DNA from: PALSA-505 sp036495485
GTDB taxonomy: Bacteria > Actinomycetota > Actinomycetes > Streptosporangiales > Streptosporangiaceae
Direction of reading: 5' to 3'
DNA length: 64,000 nucleotides
NCBI GenBank assembly: GCA_036495485.1
Contig: DASXMU010000193.1
Coordinates: 1 to 64,000 of the forward strand
Part shown: piece after piece, positions 32,112 to 41,131 of the stretch
Layout of the letters: each line of letters starts with the position of its first letter
How positions within the stretch are numbered: the first letter of the stretch is position 1
Made by a program: the position numbers and the translations under genes
Notes under the pieces: model-generated
The model's input: the letters and a program-made list of their open reading frames with translations, nothing else
Database searches by the model: none
What the model was told of the DNA's origin: nothing

Positions 32112-33221
32112 TCAGGACCGCCAGATGAGCACGAGCGCGCAGTCGTCAGAGCTGCCGATGTCCCGCTGCATCGACCGCACCAGCGTCTCCGCGCCAGCCT
32201 TGAAGCCGGCGACGACCATCCGGTCTGCCTCGCCGAGCAGCCCAGCGATGCCCGAGTCGATGTCCCGGCCCGGCGCCTCGACCATTCCATCGGTGTAGAG
32301 CATCAGCGCGTCCCCCGGCCGCAGCAGCCCGTACTCGGGAACGGACTTGGTGTCGGCGACCACGCCGAGCACGATGCCGTGCGCCTTGGTGATCCGCCAG
32401 CTCCCGCTGCCGGCATCGAAGTGCACCGCGGGCGGATGCCCCCCGGAGGCGACCACGTACTCCCCTGTGGTCAGGTCGAGCGCGAGGTGGACGGCGGTGA
32501 CGAATCCCTCCGACGCGGCCACCCGGCGCAGGTAGGAATTACAGGCAGCGAGGAACTCCTCCCTCGGCACCGACCCGAGCAGCCCACCGAACGCACCGGA
32601 CAGCAGCAGCGCGCGGGTCCCGGCGTCCAGTCCCTTGCCGGACACGTCGACCAGGGCGACCTCGAGGGTCTTGCCGTCGCAGGCGGACACCACGAAGTCA
32701 CCGCCGAAGGACGCCCCACCGGCCGGCTTGAGTATGGACACCGAATCCCAGCCCTCGCCGAGCACGGGCAGCTTCCCCTGCGCGCGGATCCGGTTCCGCA
32801 GCTCGATGAGCATCTGGTCCCCCCGCAGCGCCTGCATGCCCAGCTTCTCCCTCGTTCTGGCGAGCACATCGGCGAAAACGGCGGTGACCACGATAGTGGC
32901 GATGATTCCGGGCCCGGCCTTTCCTTCAGCCGTGTCGTAGATCAGCCCGGCTATGACAACCCCGAACAAGATCCGCAGTGCACGCGGGAACAGCAGCAGC
33001 CCCCCGGCCAGGATCGGCAGAATCACCACCCCGGGTGAGAACCACCAGACCGAGACGTGCACGGCCAGGACCACGATGGCGACCGTGACCAGGGCCAGCG
33101 CGAATGCCAGCCGGCGGTTCTCGGTGACGAACTGCCTGAGTATCAGCGCACGGAGCCACCCCGCAGCCTCACGCGCCCGGCCAGGCAGGCTACGTGGATG
33201 GAATCGTGGGGATGAAACCAT
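32112..33221 (-). CDS. Membrane-anchored PP2C/SpoIIE-type Ser/Thr phosphatase
   Basis: A 369-residue protein with three or four transmembrane segments within residues 25-115, then a PP2C-like SpoIIE domain: GGDFVVSACDGKTLEVALVD and VSGKGLDAG (metal-binding Asp), YVVASGGHPPAV, and DALMLYTDGMVEA. Such enzymes dephosphorylate anti-anti-sigma factors in actinobacterial partner-switching. I start it at 33221, where TACAGT lies 9 nt upstream without a Shine-Dalgarno sequence (leaderless type); a longer reading to 33344 has a non-conserved N-terminus. Confidence 0.82.
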   Translation of the reverse strand: MVSSPRFHPRSLPGRAREAAGWLRALILRQFVTENRRLAFALALVTVAIVVLAVHVSVWWFSPGVVILPILAGGLLLFPRALRILFGVVIAGLIYDTAEGKAGPGIIATIVVTAVFADVLARTREKLGMQALRGDQMLIELRNRIRAQGKLPVLGEGWDSVSILKPAGGASFGGDFVVSACDGKTLEVALVDVSGKGLDAGTRALLLSGAFGGLLGSVPREEFLAACNSYLRRVAASEGFVTAVHLALDLTTGEYVVASGGHPPAVHFDAGSGSWRITKAHGIVLGVVADTKSVPEYGLLRPGDALMLYTDGMVEAPGRDIDSGIAGLLGEADRMVVAGFKAGAETLVRSMQRDIGSSDDCALVLIWRS

Positions 33222-33444
33222 GATGGCCGCACTGTATCGGCCGGAAGTGACTTCTGGCACGTCGGCGATGCCTAATAATTTTCGGCCGGCCGAAGCATGC
33301 GCGCCCACCCGCGCCGGGCTGCCCGGTACTCCCGGCCGCCGCATGCCCGCATCCTCCGGTTATCCGCGGTCTTCTGTCCATTCACCATCTTTCGGGTAAA
33401 GAAAGATGTCGCTTATCGGGCGCGAGCCAGGTAGGAAGGCAGGC

Positions 33445-34743
33445 ATGGCAGATCCCTACCCGATCCGGCCAATGGGTCCGGAGGAGTTCGACGCCTTCTA
33501 CTTCGTGGACGAGCACGCGTTCCACAACCGCCCGCTGTCACCGCGGCGACGTGAGCAACATCTCAAGCAGTTCGAGTCCGACCGCAGCCTGGCAGCCTTC
33601 GATGGCAACAGCCCGGCCGGGATCGCCGGCATCTACAGCCTCCGGATGAGCATTCCCGGCGCGATCGTGCCTGCGGCCGGGGTGACCTGGGTCGCCGTGC
33701 TGCCCACGCACCGGCGGCGGGGCGTCATGTCCAGCCTGATGCACCGGCAGCTCCGGGACATCAGGGACCGGGGTGAGGCGCTCGCGGTGCTGTGGGCGTC
33801 CGAAGGCGGGATCTACGGCAGGTTCGGCTATGGGATCGCGTCCTGGCATACAGCCATAAGGATGAAGCGGGGCGAGGGAACACTCGGCCGCAACGGACTG
33901 GCCACGGCCGCCGAGCCGGGACTGCGGCTGAGGATCGCCGAGCCCGGGTCCGTCCGGGCGGAGCTCGGCAAAATCTACGACACGGTGCTGCCCACCAGGC
34001 CCGGCATGTACGCCAGGGACGAGCTGTGGTGGAACCGCGCGCTCGAAACCGGGGAAGACAGCGAGCCGGAGGGCGCCCCGGGTGACGTGCTGCGCTGCCT
34101 GATCGCCGAGGACGGCAGCGGGCCGCGCGGTTACGCTCTCTACACCGCCCAGAGCAGGTGGGACGAGGCCACCTTCCTGGCCGACAGCTCGCTCGACATA
34201 CGGGAGCTGGTCGCGGCCGGCCCGGCAGCGGCCGCGACGATCTGGGCCGACTTGCTGAGCCGGGACCTGACCACGGAGTTCACCGCGCAGCGCCGCCCCA
34301 TCGACGACCCGCTGGTGCACCTGCTGGCCGACGGCAGGCTGACCCGCCGGAAGCTGGGGGACGGCCTCTGGGCGCGGCTGACCGAGCTGCCGAAGGCGCT
34401 CAGCCAGCGCCGTTACGCCTGCCCGCTCGATGTGACCATCGAGGTGACGGACACGCTGTTCCAGGAAAACGAGGGAACATGGCGGCTGCGCACCGGCACC
34501 CAGGACGCCCGCGGCGGCCTCGACGGCGTACCCGGCCTGACCGCCACCTGCGAGCGGCACACCGGCGGCACCCCCGACCTCACGCTGGACGTAGCCGTGC
34601 TGGGCGCGGCCTATCTGGGCGGCACCAGGCTCGGCAGCCTGGCCGGAGCCGGGCAAGTCACCGAGCACCGGCCTGGCGCCGTCCTGGCCCTGTCCACCGC
34701 CATGTCCTGGGAACCCGCCCCCTGGTGCCCCGTCATCTTCTGA
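33445..34743 (+). CDS. Eis-like GNAT N-acetyltransferase
   Basis: A 432-residue protein of the Eis (enhanced intracellular survival) family, which acetylates amines such as aminoglycosides or peptide Lys using acetyl-CoA. It has two GNAT-like lobes, with the CoA-binding run VLPTHRRRGVMSSLMHRQL near 85-103, and an SCP2-like C-terminal domain. It ends in WCPVIF, so the carboxyl-terminal Phe can act as the catalytic base as in Eis. AGGAAGG precedes the ATG at 33445. Natural substrate unknown. A small hairpin (33386-33408) lies upstream. Confidence 0.88.
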   Translation: MADPYPIRPMGPEEFDAFYFVDEHAFHNRPLSPRRREQHLKQFESDRSLAAFDGNSPAGIAGIYSLRMSIPGAIVPAAGVTWVAVLPTHRRRGVMSSLMHRQLRDIRDRGEALAVLWASEGGIYGRFGYGIASWHTAIRMKRGEGTLGRNGLATAAEPGLRLRIAEPGSVRAELGKIYDTVLPTRPGMYARDELWWNRALETGEDSEPEGAPGDVLRCLIAEDGSGPRGYALYTAQSRWDEATFLADSSLDIRELVAAGPAAAATIWADLLSRDLTTEFTAQRRPIDDPLVHLLADGRLTRRKLGDGLWARLTELPKALSQRRYACPLDVTIEVTDTLFQENEGTWRLRTGTQDARGGLDGVPGLTATCERHTGGTPDLTLDVAVLGAAYLGGTRLGSLAGAGQVTEHRPGAVLALSTAMSWEPAPWCPVIF

Positions 34744-34782
34744 CCCGGCAGCGTGAGCGCGATGACAACCACGGTGCGTGAA

Positions 34783-35328
34783 CTAGCTGGAGGACTGATC
34801 CTCCGCCAGGGCGGGTTCGCCGCTGTCAGTGACGTCGGCGGCCTCGTCCTGCGCAGGCGCGGGCTCGTCCGCCGCAGGCGCGGGCTCGTCCGCCGCAGGC
34901 GCGGGGTCGGCGGCCTGGCCCTCGGGCAGCGTCGGCTTGACGTCGAGCAGCCGGGCGAGCAGGCCGTTCACGAACGACGGTGAGGCGTCGGTGGACAGGT
35001 CGCGGGCCAGCGCGACCGCCTCGCTGATCGCCACGCCGTCCGGCACGTCGCCGGCCCAGAGCAGCTCGTAGGTGCCGATGCGCAGCACGTTGCGGTCCAC
35101 CGCTGGCATCCGGCCCAGCGTCCAGCCCTCGGCGTAGGCGGCGAGCAGTTCGTCGATCCTGTCCCGGTGCGCCTGCACGCCGCGGACCAGTTCGGCGGCG
35201 TACGGCGAGACCGGCGGGCTGGCGTCGGCCACCCGCTGATCGAGCAGCTCCAGAACGGGCTCGCCGCGTACCTCGGCCTCGAAAAGCACATCAAGCGCGC
35301 GCTTGCGCGCCTTGCTACGTGCGGCCAT
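34783..35328 (-). CDS. nusB: Transcription antitermination factor NusB
   Basis: NusB binds boxA RNA with NusE to drive antitermination of rRNA operons. The 181-residue protein starts MAARSKARKRALDVLFEAEV and has NVLRIGTYELLW, VAISEAVALARDLST and SFVNGLLARLLD, all diagnostic. The last 45 residues are an acidic Ala/Asp/Glu/Pro repeat tail (AADEPAP units), an actinobacterial-style extension. It follows efp, as is usual in actinobacteria. Confidence 0.95.
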   Translation of the reverse strand: MAARSKARKRALDVLFEAEVRGEPVLELLDQRVADASPPVSPYAAELVRGVQAHRDRIDELLAAYAEGWTLGRMPAVDRNVLRIGTYELLWAGDVPDGVAISEAVALARDLSTDASPSFVNGLLARLLDVKPTLPEGQAADPAPAADEPAPAADEPAPAQDEAADVTDSGEPALAEDQSSS

Positions 35329-35373
35329 GGGCCCGCGGTTCTCCGCCGCCTGATCCGCGCCGTTCCCAGCAGG

Positions 35374-35931
35374 TCATGCGCGGCTGAGGTACACGCCGGT
35401 GCGGGTGTCCACCTTGACCTTCTCACCGGACGAGATGAACAGCGGCACCTGGACCTGGGCGCCGGTCTCCAGGGTGGCCGGCTTGGTGCCGCCGGTGGAT
35501 CTGTCGCCCTGCACGCCCGGATCGGTCTGGGTGATGGTCAGCTCCACGGCGGCCGGCAGGTCCACGTACAGCGGCGTCCCGTCGTTGAAGGCCACCGTCA
35601 CCATCTGCTCTTCGAGCAGGAAGTTCGCGGCGTCGCCCACGACCGAGCCGGGCACGCGCGGCTGGTCGTAGTCCTGGGTGTCCATGAAGACGAAGTCGTC
35701 GCCCTCGCGGTAGAGGTACTGCATCTCCCGCTTGTCCACGTTGGCCACGTCGACCTTGACACCAGCGTTGAACGTCCGGTCGACCACCTTGCCGGACATC
35801 ACATTCTTGAGCTTGCTGCGCACGAACGCGCCGCCCTTGCCGGGTTTGACGTGCTGGAACTCCACCACGGTCCAGAGCTGGCCGTCGATGCTCAGCGTCA
35901 TCCCGTTCTTCAGATCGTTCGTCGTGGCCAC
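35374..35931 (-). CDS. efp: Elongation factor P
   Basis: EF-P rescues ribosomes stalled at polyproline. The 185-residue protein starts at GTG 35931 (ATTNDLKNGMTLSIDGQLW) and has the loop VKPGKGGAFVRSKLKN containing the residue modified in other bacteria, plus the signature near 150-170. Length and all three beta-barrel domains are standard. The gene lies between a proline peptidase and nusB, the conserved actinobacterial order. Confidence 0.96.
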   Translation of the reverse strand: MATTNDLKNGMTLSIDGQLWTVVEFQHVKPGKGGAFVRSKLKNVMSGKVVDRTFNAGVKVDVANVDKREMQYLYREGDDFVFMDTQDYDQPRVPGSVVGDAANFLLEEQMVTVAFNDGTPLYVDLPAAVELTITQTDPGVQGDRSTGGTKPATLETGAQVQVPLFISSGEKVKVDTRTGVYLSRA

Positions 35932-35977
35932 GTGCGGTTCTCTCCTGGATGCGCTAGCACCAGGGCCCCGCCCGGCC

Positions 35978-37069
35978 TCACAGCGCGAGCAGCTCCCTGG
36001 TGGTCGTGGTGAGCAGGTCTGTCGGTGCAAAGGCCCCGTCGTCGCCGACTACGAGGACGTCCTCTATCCGGACGCCGCCCATGCCCGGCAGGTACACGCC
36101 AGGCTCGATGGTGACCGGGACCCGGGCAGCGAGTCTACCCGCGGTTCCGTACCCGAGCATCGGTGCCTCGTGCACCTCGAGGCCCACGCCGTGGCCGAGC
36201 CCGTGCTGGAAGTGCTCGGCGTGGCCGGCGTCGTCGATCATGTCCCGGGCCGCGGCATCCACTTCGGTCAGCTCGGCACCGGCCCGCGCGGCCTCCATCC
36301 CGGCCCGCTGCGCCCTGGCGACGAGGTCGTAGATGTCCCGCTGCCACTGGTCGGGCTCGCCGAGGCACAGGGTCCTGGTCATGTCGGCGTGGTAGCCGCC
36401 GACCCGCGCCCCGAAGTCGATGGTGACCAGGTCACCCCGCTCCAGCGTCCGCTGCCCCGCCCGGTGGTGCGGGAACGCGCCGTTCGGGCCGCTGGCCACG
36501 ATCGTGTCGAAGGCGAGCGCCTCCGCGCCGAGATCCACCATCCGCCGCTCGATGGCCGTCGCCAGCTGCCGTTCGGTGACGCCGGGCGCGATCTGCGGCA
36601 GCAGTTCCTCCAGCGCGCGGGAGCTGATCTGGCACGCTCTGCCGAGGAGGCTGAGCTCCTCCTCGTCCTTGACGGTGCGCAGCTCCTCGATGACCTGGCC
36701 GAACGGCTCCAGGATGGCCCCGCCGGCTTCGGTGGCAAGCTGCAGGTGGGTGGCCACCGTCATCTGCTGGGCCTCGAACAGCAGCTTGCTGTATCCGCGC
36801 GCCGCCGCGGTCTGGCCGAGCGCGGGCACCAGGAAGCGCTGGACCACCAACGGGAGGTCGGGGCAGTCCCGCTCGGCGGCCAGCGCATAGCGCGAGTCGG
36901 TGGCGAGCAGGCAGTCGCCGGAAGCCGGCACGAGCAGCGCGACGTTGGAGCTGGCCAGGCCGGTGAGATACCGGACGTTCGGCAGGTGGGTGATCAGGGC
37001 GGCGTCGGCGTCGAGCGCGGCGACGCGCGCCTGGGCGCGCTCACGGCGGGCAGCGTGGATTTCCGGCAT
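35978..37069 (-). CDS. Xaa-Pro aminopeptidase/dipeptidase (M24)
   Basis: A 363-residue metallopeptidase of the pita-bread fold that cleaves N-terminal X-Pro bonds. The creatinase N-domain begins at residue 1 (IHAARRERAQARVAALDADA). Metal ligands are visible in TIDFGARVGGYHADMTRT (two Asp), HGLGHGVGLEVHEAP (His, Glu) and the late GVRIEDV (Glu). The ATG at 37069 matches the conserved domain start; the open frame continues upstream but reads through the neighbouring small gene's region. It is next to efp, a conserved pairing. Confidence 0.93.
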   Translation of the reverse strand: MPEIHAARRERAQARVAALDADAALITHLPNVRYLTGLASSNVALLVPASGDCLLATDSRYALAAERDCPDLPLVVQRFLVPALGQTAAARGYSKLLFEAQQMTVATHLQLATEAGGAILEPFGQVIEELRTVKDEEELSLLGRACQISSRALEELLPQIAPGVTERQLATAIERRMVDLGAEALAFDTIVASGPNGAFPHHRAGQRTLERGDLVTIDFGARVGGYHADMTRTLCLGEPDQWQRDIYDLVARAQRAGMEAARAGAELTEVDAAARDMIDDAGHAEHFQHGLGHGVGLEVHEAPMLGYGTAGRLAARVPVTIEPGVYLPGMGGVRIEDVLVVGDDGAFAPTDLLTTTTRELLAL

Positions 37070-37128
37070 AACGCCGACTTTACGCGCCGATCCGGCCCCC
37101 ATGGAGGCATCCCCGGGCGGTGGCTGAC

Positions 37129-37239
37129 TCAGGGGAGGTCGAAAGCGAGCAGCAAGCCGGCTAGCAGCAGGACCACGGCGATGATGGCAAGGCCGATCAC
37201 GGCGTTCCTGTCCAGTACCTGCGCTGCCCGGCCGAACAT
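37129..37239 (-). CDS. 36-aa single-pass membrane peptide
   Basis: A small ORF begins MFGRAAQVLDRNAV. A single strongly hydrophobic helix follows (about residues 14-33, rich in Ile/Ala/Val/Leu), and it ends LAFDLP. AGGGAGG lies 9 nt upstream of the ATG. It sits in the 305-bp gap between the LLM gene and the Xaa-Pro peptidase, on the same strand. No family recognised. The good ribosome binding site and clean TM segment make a real small membrane protein likely. Confidence 0.55.
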   Translation of the reverse strand: MFGRAAQVLDRNAVIGLAIIAVVLLLAGLLLAFDLP

Positions 37240-37375
37240 CGGCAATAGCCTCCCTGGTACGCGAATCTACCTCAACGTAACCGGCCAGACACAGCGCGCG
37301 CCACCGAAACGGCGGACATCGCCAGCGGTTCCGGGAGCGGGGCGGCGGGAGGGTGCGGGACGGCGGTTCGGCCAC

Positions 37376-38425
37376 CTAGCCCGCCAGGTCGCGGACCTTC
37401 TCGATCAGGGCGACCCGCTCGGCGTGCGTGCCGGCCAGCGGGGTGACGTTCAGGGTGGTCACCCCGGACGCGCGGAAGGCGGCGATCCGGTCCCGCACGT
37501 AGCCCTCGGGCCCGATCAGCGTGATCCGCTCGACCAGCTCGTCCGGCACGTAGGAGGTGGCCTCGTCCTTGCGCCCGGCCAGGTAGGCGTCCTGGATCTT
37601 CTCCGCCTCGGAGCCGTAGCCGTACCGGGTCGCCAGGTTGAAGTAGAAGTTCGGGCCCTTGTCCCTGCGGGCGCCCATGCCGCCCACGTACAGCGCGATC
37701 ATCGGCTTGATCAGGTCGATGTAGCCGGACACGTCGTCACCGATGGCGAGCGCGGTCTGCGCGTACACGTCCAGCGGCCCGAGCGCCGGGTCCCGCTTGG
37801 CCTGACCGGCGGCCAGCGACTCGCTCCACACCTCGCCCGCCTTCTCCGGCATGTAGAAGATGGGTTCCCAGCCCTCGGCCAGCTCGGCCGCGAGCTGCAC
37901 GTTCTTGGGGCCGATGGCGGCGAGGATGACCGGGATGTGGTCGCGCACCGGGTGGTTGATCAGCTTGAGCGGCTTGCCGAGCCCGGTGCCCTGGTCCGCG
38001 GGCAGCGGGATCTGGTAGTGCCGGCCGTCGTACTCCAGCCGCTCGCGCGCCCAGACCTTGCGGCAGATCTCGATGATCTCGCGGGTCCGGCCGAGTGGCG
38101 CGTCATAGGGCACGCCGTGCCAGCCCTCGATGACCTGCGGCCCGGACGCGCCGATGCCCAGGCTGAACCTCCCGTTTGACACATAGTCCAGCCCGGCGGC
38201 GGTCATGGCGGTCAGCGCCGGGGTCCGGGAGTAGAGCTGCAGGATGCCCGACGCGATCTGCAGCCGCGTGGTCCTGGCCGCGATGAAGCCGAGCTGGCTC
38301 ACCGCGTCGTAGCTGTAGGCCTCGGGCACGAAGACGATGTCCAGGCCGGCCTTCTCGTAGTCGGCCAGCTCCTCGACGGTCTCGGCGAAGCCGCCGGCAT
38401 AGTTCAGGGACATCCCGATGCGCAT
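37376..38425 (-). CDS. LLM-class F420-dependent oxidoreductase
   Basis: A 349-residue TIM-barrel enzyme of the luciferase-like family. MRIGMSLNYAGGF starts the barrel, FVPEAYSYDAVSQLGFIAAR is the F420-type segment, SNGRFSLGIGASGPQVIEGWHG follows near 90-110, and PVILAAIGPKNVQLAAELAEGW near 175 completes the pattern. Such proteins usually use F420 rather than FMN. GGAGGG precedes the ATG at 38425. It is inserted between aroK and the peptidase-efp-nusB genes, where related genomes usually have nothing, so it may be a recent arrival. Substrate unknown. Confidence 0.85.
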   Translation of the reverse strand: MRIGMSLNYAGGFAETVEELADYEKAGLDIVFVPEAYSYDAVSQLGFIAARTTRLQIASGILQLYSRTPALTAMTAAGLDYVSNGRFSLGIGASGPQVIEGWHGVPYDAPLGRTREIIEICRKVWARERLEYDGRHYQIPLPADQGTGLGKPLKLINHPVRDHIPVILAAIGPKNVQLAAELAEGWEPIFYMPEKAGEVWSESLAAGQAKRDPALGPLDVYAQTALAIGDDVSGYIDLIKPMIALYVGGMGARRDKGPNFYFNLATRYGYGSEAEKIQDAYLAGRKDEATSYVPDELVERITLIGPEGYVRDRIAAFRASGVTTLNVTPLAGTHAERVALIEKVRDLAG

Positions 38426-38494
38426 AGCGCCACCCTCCCAGCGAAACCGCAACCCACCCAGGCCCGACGGGCCAAAAGCAGACCGAATGTCGTT

Positions 38495-39016
38495 CTAGTG
38501 AGAGTATCCGGCCCGCTCCAGCCGCGTCAGCCCAGCCATCACCTCGTCGCACACCGCCCTGGCCGGCCGTCCCCCGGTGGCGACGGTCAGCGTGGCCACG
38601 GCTTCATAGCCGGCCAGCCGCCGCCGGTAGATACCGGCCAGGTCGGGACTGGCGAGCATCGGCCGGCCGGAGTCGCCGCCGACCCGCCGCAGCGCCTCGT
38701 CGTAGCCGACCTCCAGGTAGACGACCGGCAAGACGGCACTGACCGGGCGCAGCAGCCGCTGCGAGGCCGGGTGCTCCACCGCGCCGCCCCCCAGCGCCAG
38801 CACCGCGTCCGGCCCGGCCAGGAACGAGGCGAGCGCCTCGTGTTCCACCGCGCGGAAGGCCGCCTCGCCGCCAGCGGCGAAGATGTCCCGCACCGGCCGG
38901 CCCTGCTGCCGCTCGATCACCTGGTCGAGGTCCGCGAACGGCAGGCCGAGCCCGGCCGCGAGCAGCGGCCCCACGGTGGACTTACCGGCCCCCATGAAGC
39001 CGACAAGAACGATCAC
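38495..39016 (-). CDS. aroK: Shikimate kinase (canonical motifs, extra copy)
   Basis: Phosphorylates shikimate at O3. The 173-residue protein has Walker A GFMGAGKST at 7-14, the shikimate-binding LDQVIE region, RDIFAAGGEAAFRAVEHEAL, the LGGGAV glycine motif near 75, and a lid containing GRPMLA. All active-site elements look standard. It is the last of the five overlapping aro genes, start ATGA-overlapping aroQ at 39013-39016. The usual aroK place (between aroC and aroB) holds a second, less conserved kinase, so this copy may carry the real activity. Confidence 0.9.
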   Translation of the reverse strand: MIVLVGFMGAGKSTVGPLLAAGLGLPFADLDQVIERQQGRPVRDIFAAGGEAAFRAVEHEALASFLAGPDAVLALGGGAVEHPASQRLLRPVSAVLPVVYLEVGYDEALRRVGGDSGRPMLASPDLAGIYRRRLAGYEAVATLTVATGGRPARAVCDEVMAGLTRLERAGYSH

Positions 39017-39501
39017 GGCCCGGCCTCAGCCGCGAAGGCTCCCCCGGCTGCTCCCGCGGCTGTGGCAACACCGGCCAGCTCCGCGATGGCCTGCAGCGCC
39101 AGCCGGTAGGAGGTCAGGCCAAAGCCGGCGACCGTCCCATCGGCCACCCCGGCCACCACCGACGTGTGCCGGAACCGCTCCCGCGCCGCCGGGTTGGAGA
39201 TGTGCACCTCGACCAGCGGCGCCGTCCGCATCGACAGCGCATCCCGCAGTGCGTAGGAGTAGTGCGTGAACGCGGCGGGGTTGAGCACCACGGGAATCCG
39301 GCCGTCGGCGGCCTCATGCACCCAGCGGATCAGCTCGGTCTCGTCGTCGGTCTGCCTGACCTCGACCTCCAGCCCGAGCTGGTGACCCGTCGCGCGGCAC
39401 ACCCCGGCCAGGTCGTCCAGGGTGGCCGACCCGTACACCTCGGGCTCGCGGATGCCAAGCCGCCCCAGGTTCGGCCCGTTCAGCACCAGCACCCGGGTCA
39501 T
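39013..39501 (-). CDS. aroQ: Type II 3-dehydroquinate dehydratase
   Basis: Converts 3-dehydroquinate to 3-dehydroshikimate. The 162-residue protein has the NGPNLGRLGIREPEVYG start (catalytic Tyr near 22), LNPAAFTHYSYALRDAL (the usual Gly is Ala in this motif), VEVHISNPAARERFRHTS (catalytic His) and GFGLTSYRLALQAI. The start at 39501 overlaps the aroB stop (ATGA) and has GGAGGTG 8 nt upstream. The Ala/Gly-rich tail is a minor extension. Confidence 0.94.
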   Translation of the reverse strand: MTRVLVLNGPNLGRLGIREPEVYGSATLDDLAGVCRATGHQLGLEVEVRQTDDETELIRWVHEAADGRIPVVLNPAAFTHYSYALRDALSMRTAPLVEVHISNPAARERFRHTSVVAGVADGTVAGFGLTSYRLALQAIAELAGVATAAGAAGGAFAAEAGP

Positions 39502-40577
39502 GACGGGCACACCTCCTGGTAGGCCCGCTCGAGCAGTTCCTCGGCGGGGTCAGCGAAAATCCCCGGCCTGGCCAGGCCGTCCAGCACGACGAACCGCAGC
39601 CGGGCGCCGCGGGTCTTCTTGTCCACCGCCATCGCCGACCGCAGCCGCGGCCAGGCCGCGGCTCCCGCCAGGTAGGCCGTGGGCAGCCCGACCGACGTAA
39701 GCACGCTGCCGTGCCGCCGCGCCGTCGCCTCGTCCAGCCGGCCGGACATGCGGCCGAGCGCGGCAGCATAGATCATCCCGATGGACACCGCTTCGCCGTG
39801 CCGGAAGCCGAACTCCTCGGCCCGCTCGATCGCGTGCCCGAGCGTGTGGCCGTAGTTCAGGAACTCCCTGGGCCCCGCCTCGCGCAGATCCCCGGCCACC
39901 ACGGTGGCCTTGACCCGCACCGCCCGCTCGACCAGTTCGACCGAGGAAACGCCATCGGGGCTGGCCGCCCCCGCCGGGTCCGCCTCGACCAGATCCAGGA
40001 TCACCGGGTCGGCGATGAACCCGGCCTTGATCACCTCGGCCAGGCCGCTGACGTACTCCCGCCTGGGCAGCGTGCCGAGCGTGGCCAGGTCGGCCAGCAC
40101 GCCCGCCGGTGAGTGGAACGCGCCGACCAGGTTCTTGCCCTCCGCGATGTTGACCGCCGTCTTGCCGCCGATGGCCGCGTCCACCATGCCGAGCAGCGTG
40201 GTCGGCACCAGCACCACCCGGATCCCGCGCAGCCAGCTCGCCGCGGCGAACCCGGCGAGGTCGCAGGCGGCACCGCCGCCGATCCCGACGATGCAGTCGG
40301 TGCGGCCGATCTTGTGCGCGGCCAGCCGCGACCACAGCCCCGCGGCCACCGTGAGATCCTTGGCCGCCTCGCCGTCCGGAATCGGCTCGGCATGCACCCG
40401 GCGCCAGGGCGCCGCCAGCTCACGGCAGACCCGGCCGGCCAGGTCAGCGAGCCCGGCCGCGTGGATCACCATGACCGCGCCGTCGCCCACCAGCGATGGC
40501 AGCTCGCTCAGCACACCGGCGCCGATGACGACGTCGTAGGGCCGCTCGCCACCCACGGTCACCCGAATCGCGCTCAC
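39498..40577 (-). CDS. aroB: 3-dehydroquinate synthase
   Basis: Second step of the shikimate pathway, using NAD and a divalent metal. The 359-residue protein shows the NAD-binding GIGGGAACDLAGFAAASWLRG and GVPTTLLG-like VPTTLLGMVDAAIGGKTAVN, metal ligands in LAEVIKAG, NYGHTLGHAIE and FRHGEAVSIGM. All expected residues are visible. It overlaps both neighbours by ATGA, so aroC, the aroK-like gene, aroB, aroQ and aroK form one tightly coupled operon. Confidence 0.95.
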   Translation of the reverse strand: MSAIRVTVGGERPYDVVIGAGVLSELPSLVGDGAVMVIHAAGLADLAGRVCRELAAPWRRVHAEPIPDGEAAKDLTVAAGLWSRLAAHKIGRTDCIVGIGGGAACDLAGFAAASWLRGIRVVLVPTTLLGMVDAAIGGKTAVNIAEGKNLVGAFHSPAGVLADLATLGTLPRREYVSGLAEVIKAGFIADPVILDLVEADPAGAASPDGVSSVELVERAVRVKATVVAGDLREAGPREFLNYGHTLGHAIERAEEFGFRHGEAVSIGMIYAAALGRMSGRLDEATARRHGSVLTSVGLPTAYLAGAAAWPRLRSAMAVDKKTRGARLRFVVLDGLARPGIFADPAEELLERAYQEVCPS

Positions 40578-41131
40578 CGCCCGTGCGTCTCGTGCCAGAG
40601 CTGCGCGGCCTGGGTCTGGGCCAGCAGGACCTTGTCCCTGACCTGCTGCGGGTCCAGGCCGTCGGTAGGAATAGTCACCACCGCGAGGCCCTCGTACAGC
40701 GGCCTGCGCTGCTCCAGCATGGCCCGCAGCATGCCGCGCGGGTTGCCCGGCACCGGCACCCGGGGCTTGTTCAGGCCCACCCGCTTGGCGACCTCGGCGA
40801 ACCCGGTCTCCAGGTAGATCACCCGGTGGCCGGCCAGCAGCCGCCGGGTCTGCTCGTCGAGCACCGCGCCACTGCCGAGGGCCACCACACCGTAGTAGCG
40901 CAGCGCGCGTTCGGCGACCGGGCGCTCCAGCGCGCGGAACGCCGGTTCGCCGTCCTCGACGAAGATATCCCCGACCGCCTTGCCCGCCACCGACGCGACC
41001 TCGTCGTCGGTGTCCAGGAAGCCGGCGTTCAGCCGGCCGGCGACCATCGGGCCCACCGTCGACTTGCCGGAGCCCGGCGGCCCGATCAAGATCGCGACCG
41101 GCCGGGAGCCGACGGCGGTCTCGTCACTCAT
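40574..41131 (-). CDS. Shikimate kinase-like protein in the aroK position
   Basis: A 185-residue P-loop kinase aligned along its whole length with actinobacterial AroK: GPPGSGKSTVGP, FLDTDDEVASVAGK, DIFVEDGEPAFRALER, LPGHR-like LAGHRVIYLETGFAEVAKRVG. Two active-site motifs differ: the glycine triplet is GSG (ALGSGAV) and the lid reads NKPRVPVPGNPRGML instead of an RPLL-type sequence. It may be a weakened, regulatory or re-targeted kinase. It occupies the standard aroK slot between aroC and aroB, with ATGA overlaps on both sides. Confidence 0.8.
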   Translation of the reverse strand: MSDETAVGSRPVAILIGPPGSGKSTVGPMVAGRLNAGFLDTDDEVASVAGKAVGDIFVEDGEPAFRALERPVAERALRYYGVVALGSGAVLDEQTRRLLAGHRVIYLETGFAEVAKRVGLNKPRVPVPGNPRGMLRAMLEQRRPLYEGLAVVTIPTDGLDPQQVRDKVLLAQTQAAQLWHETHGR

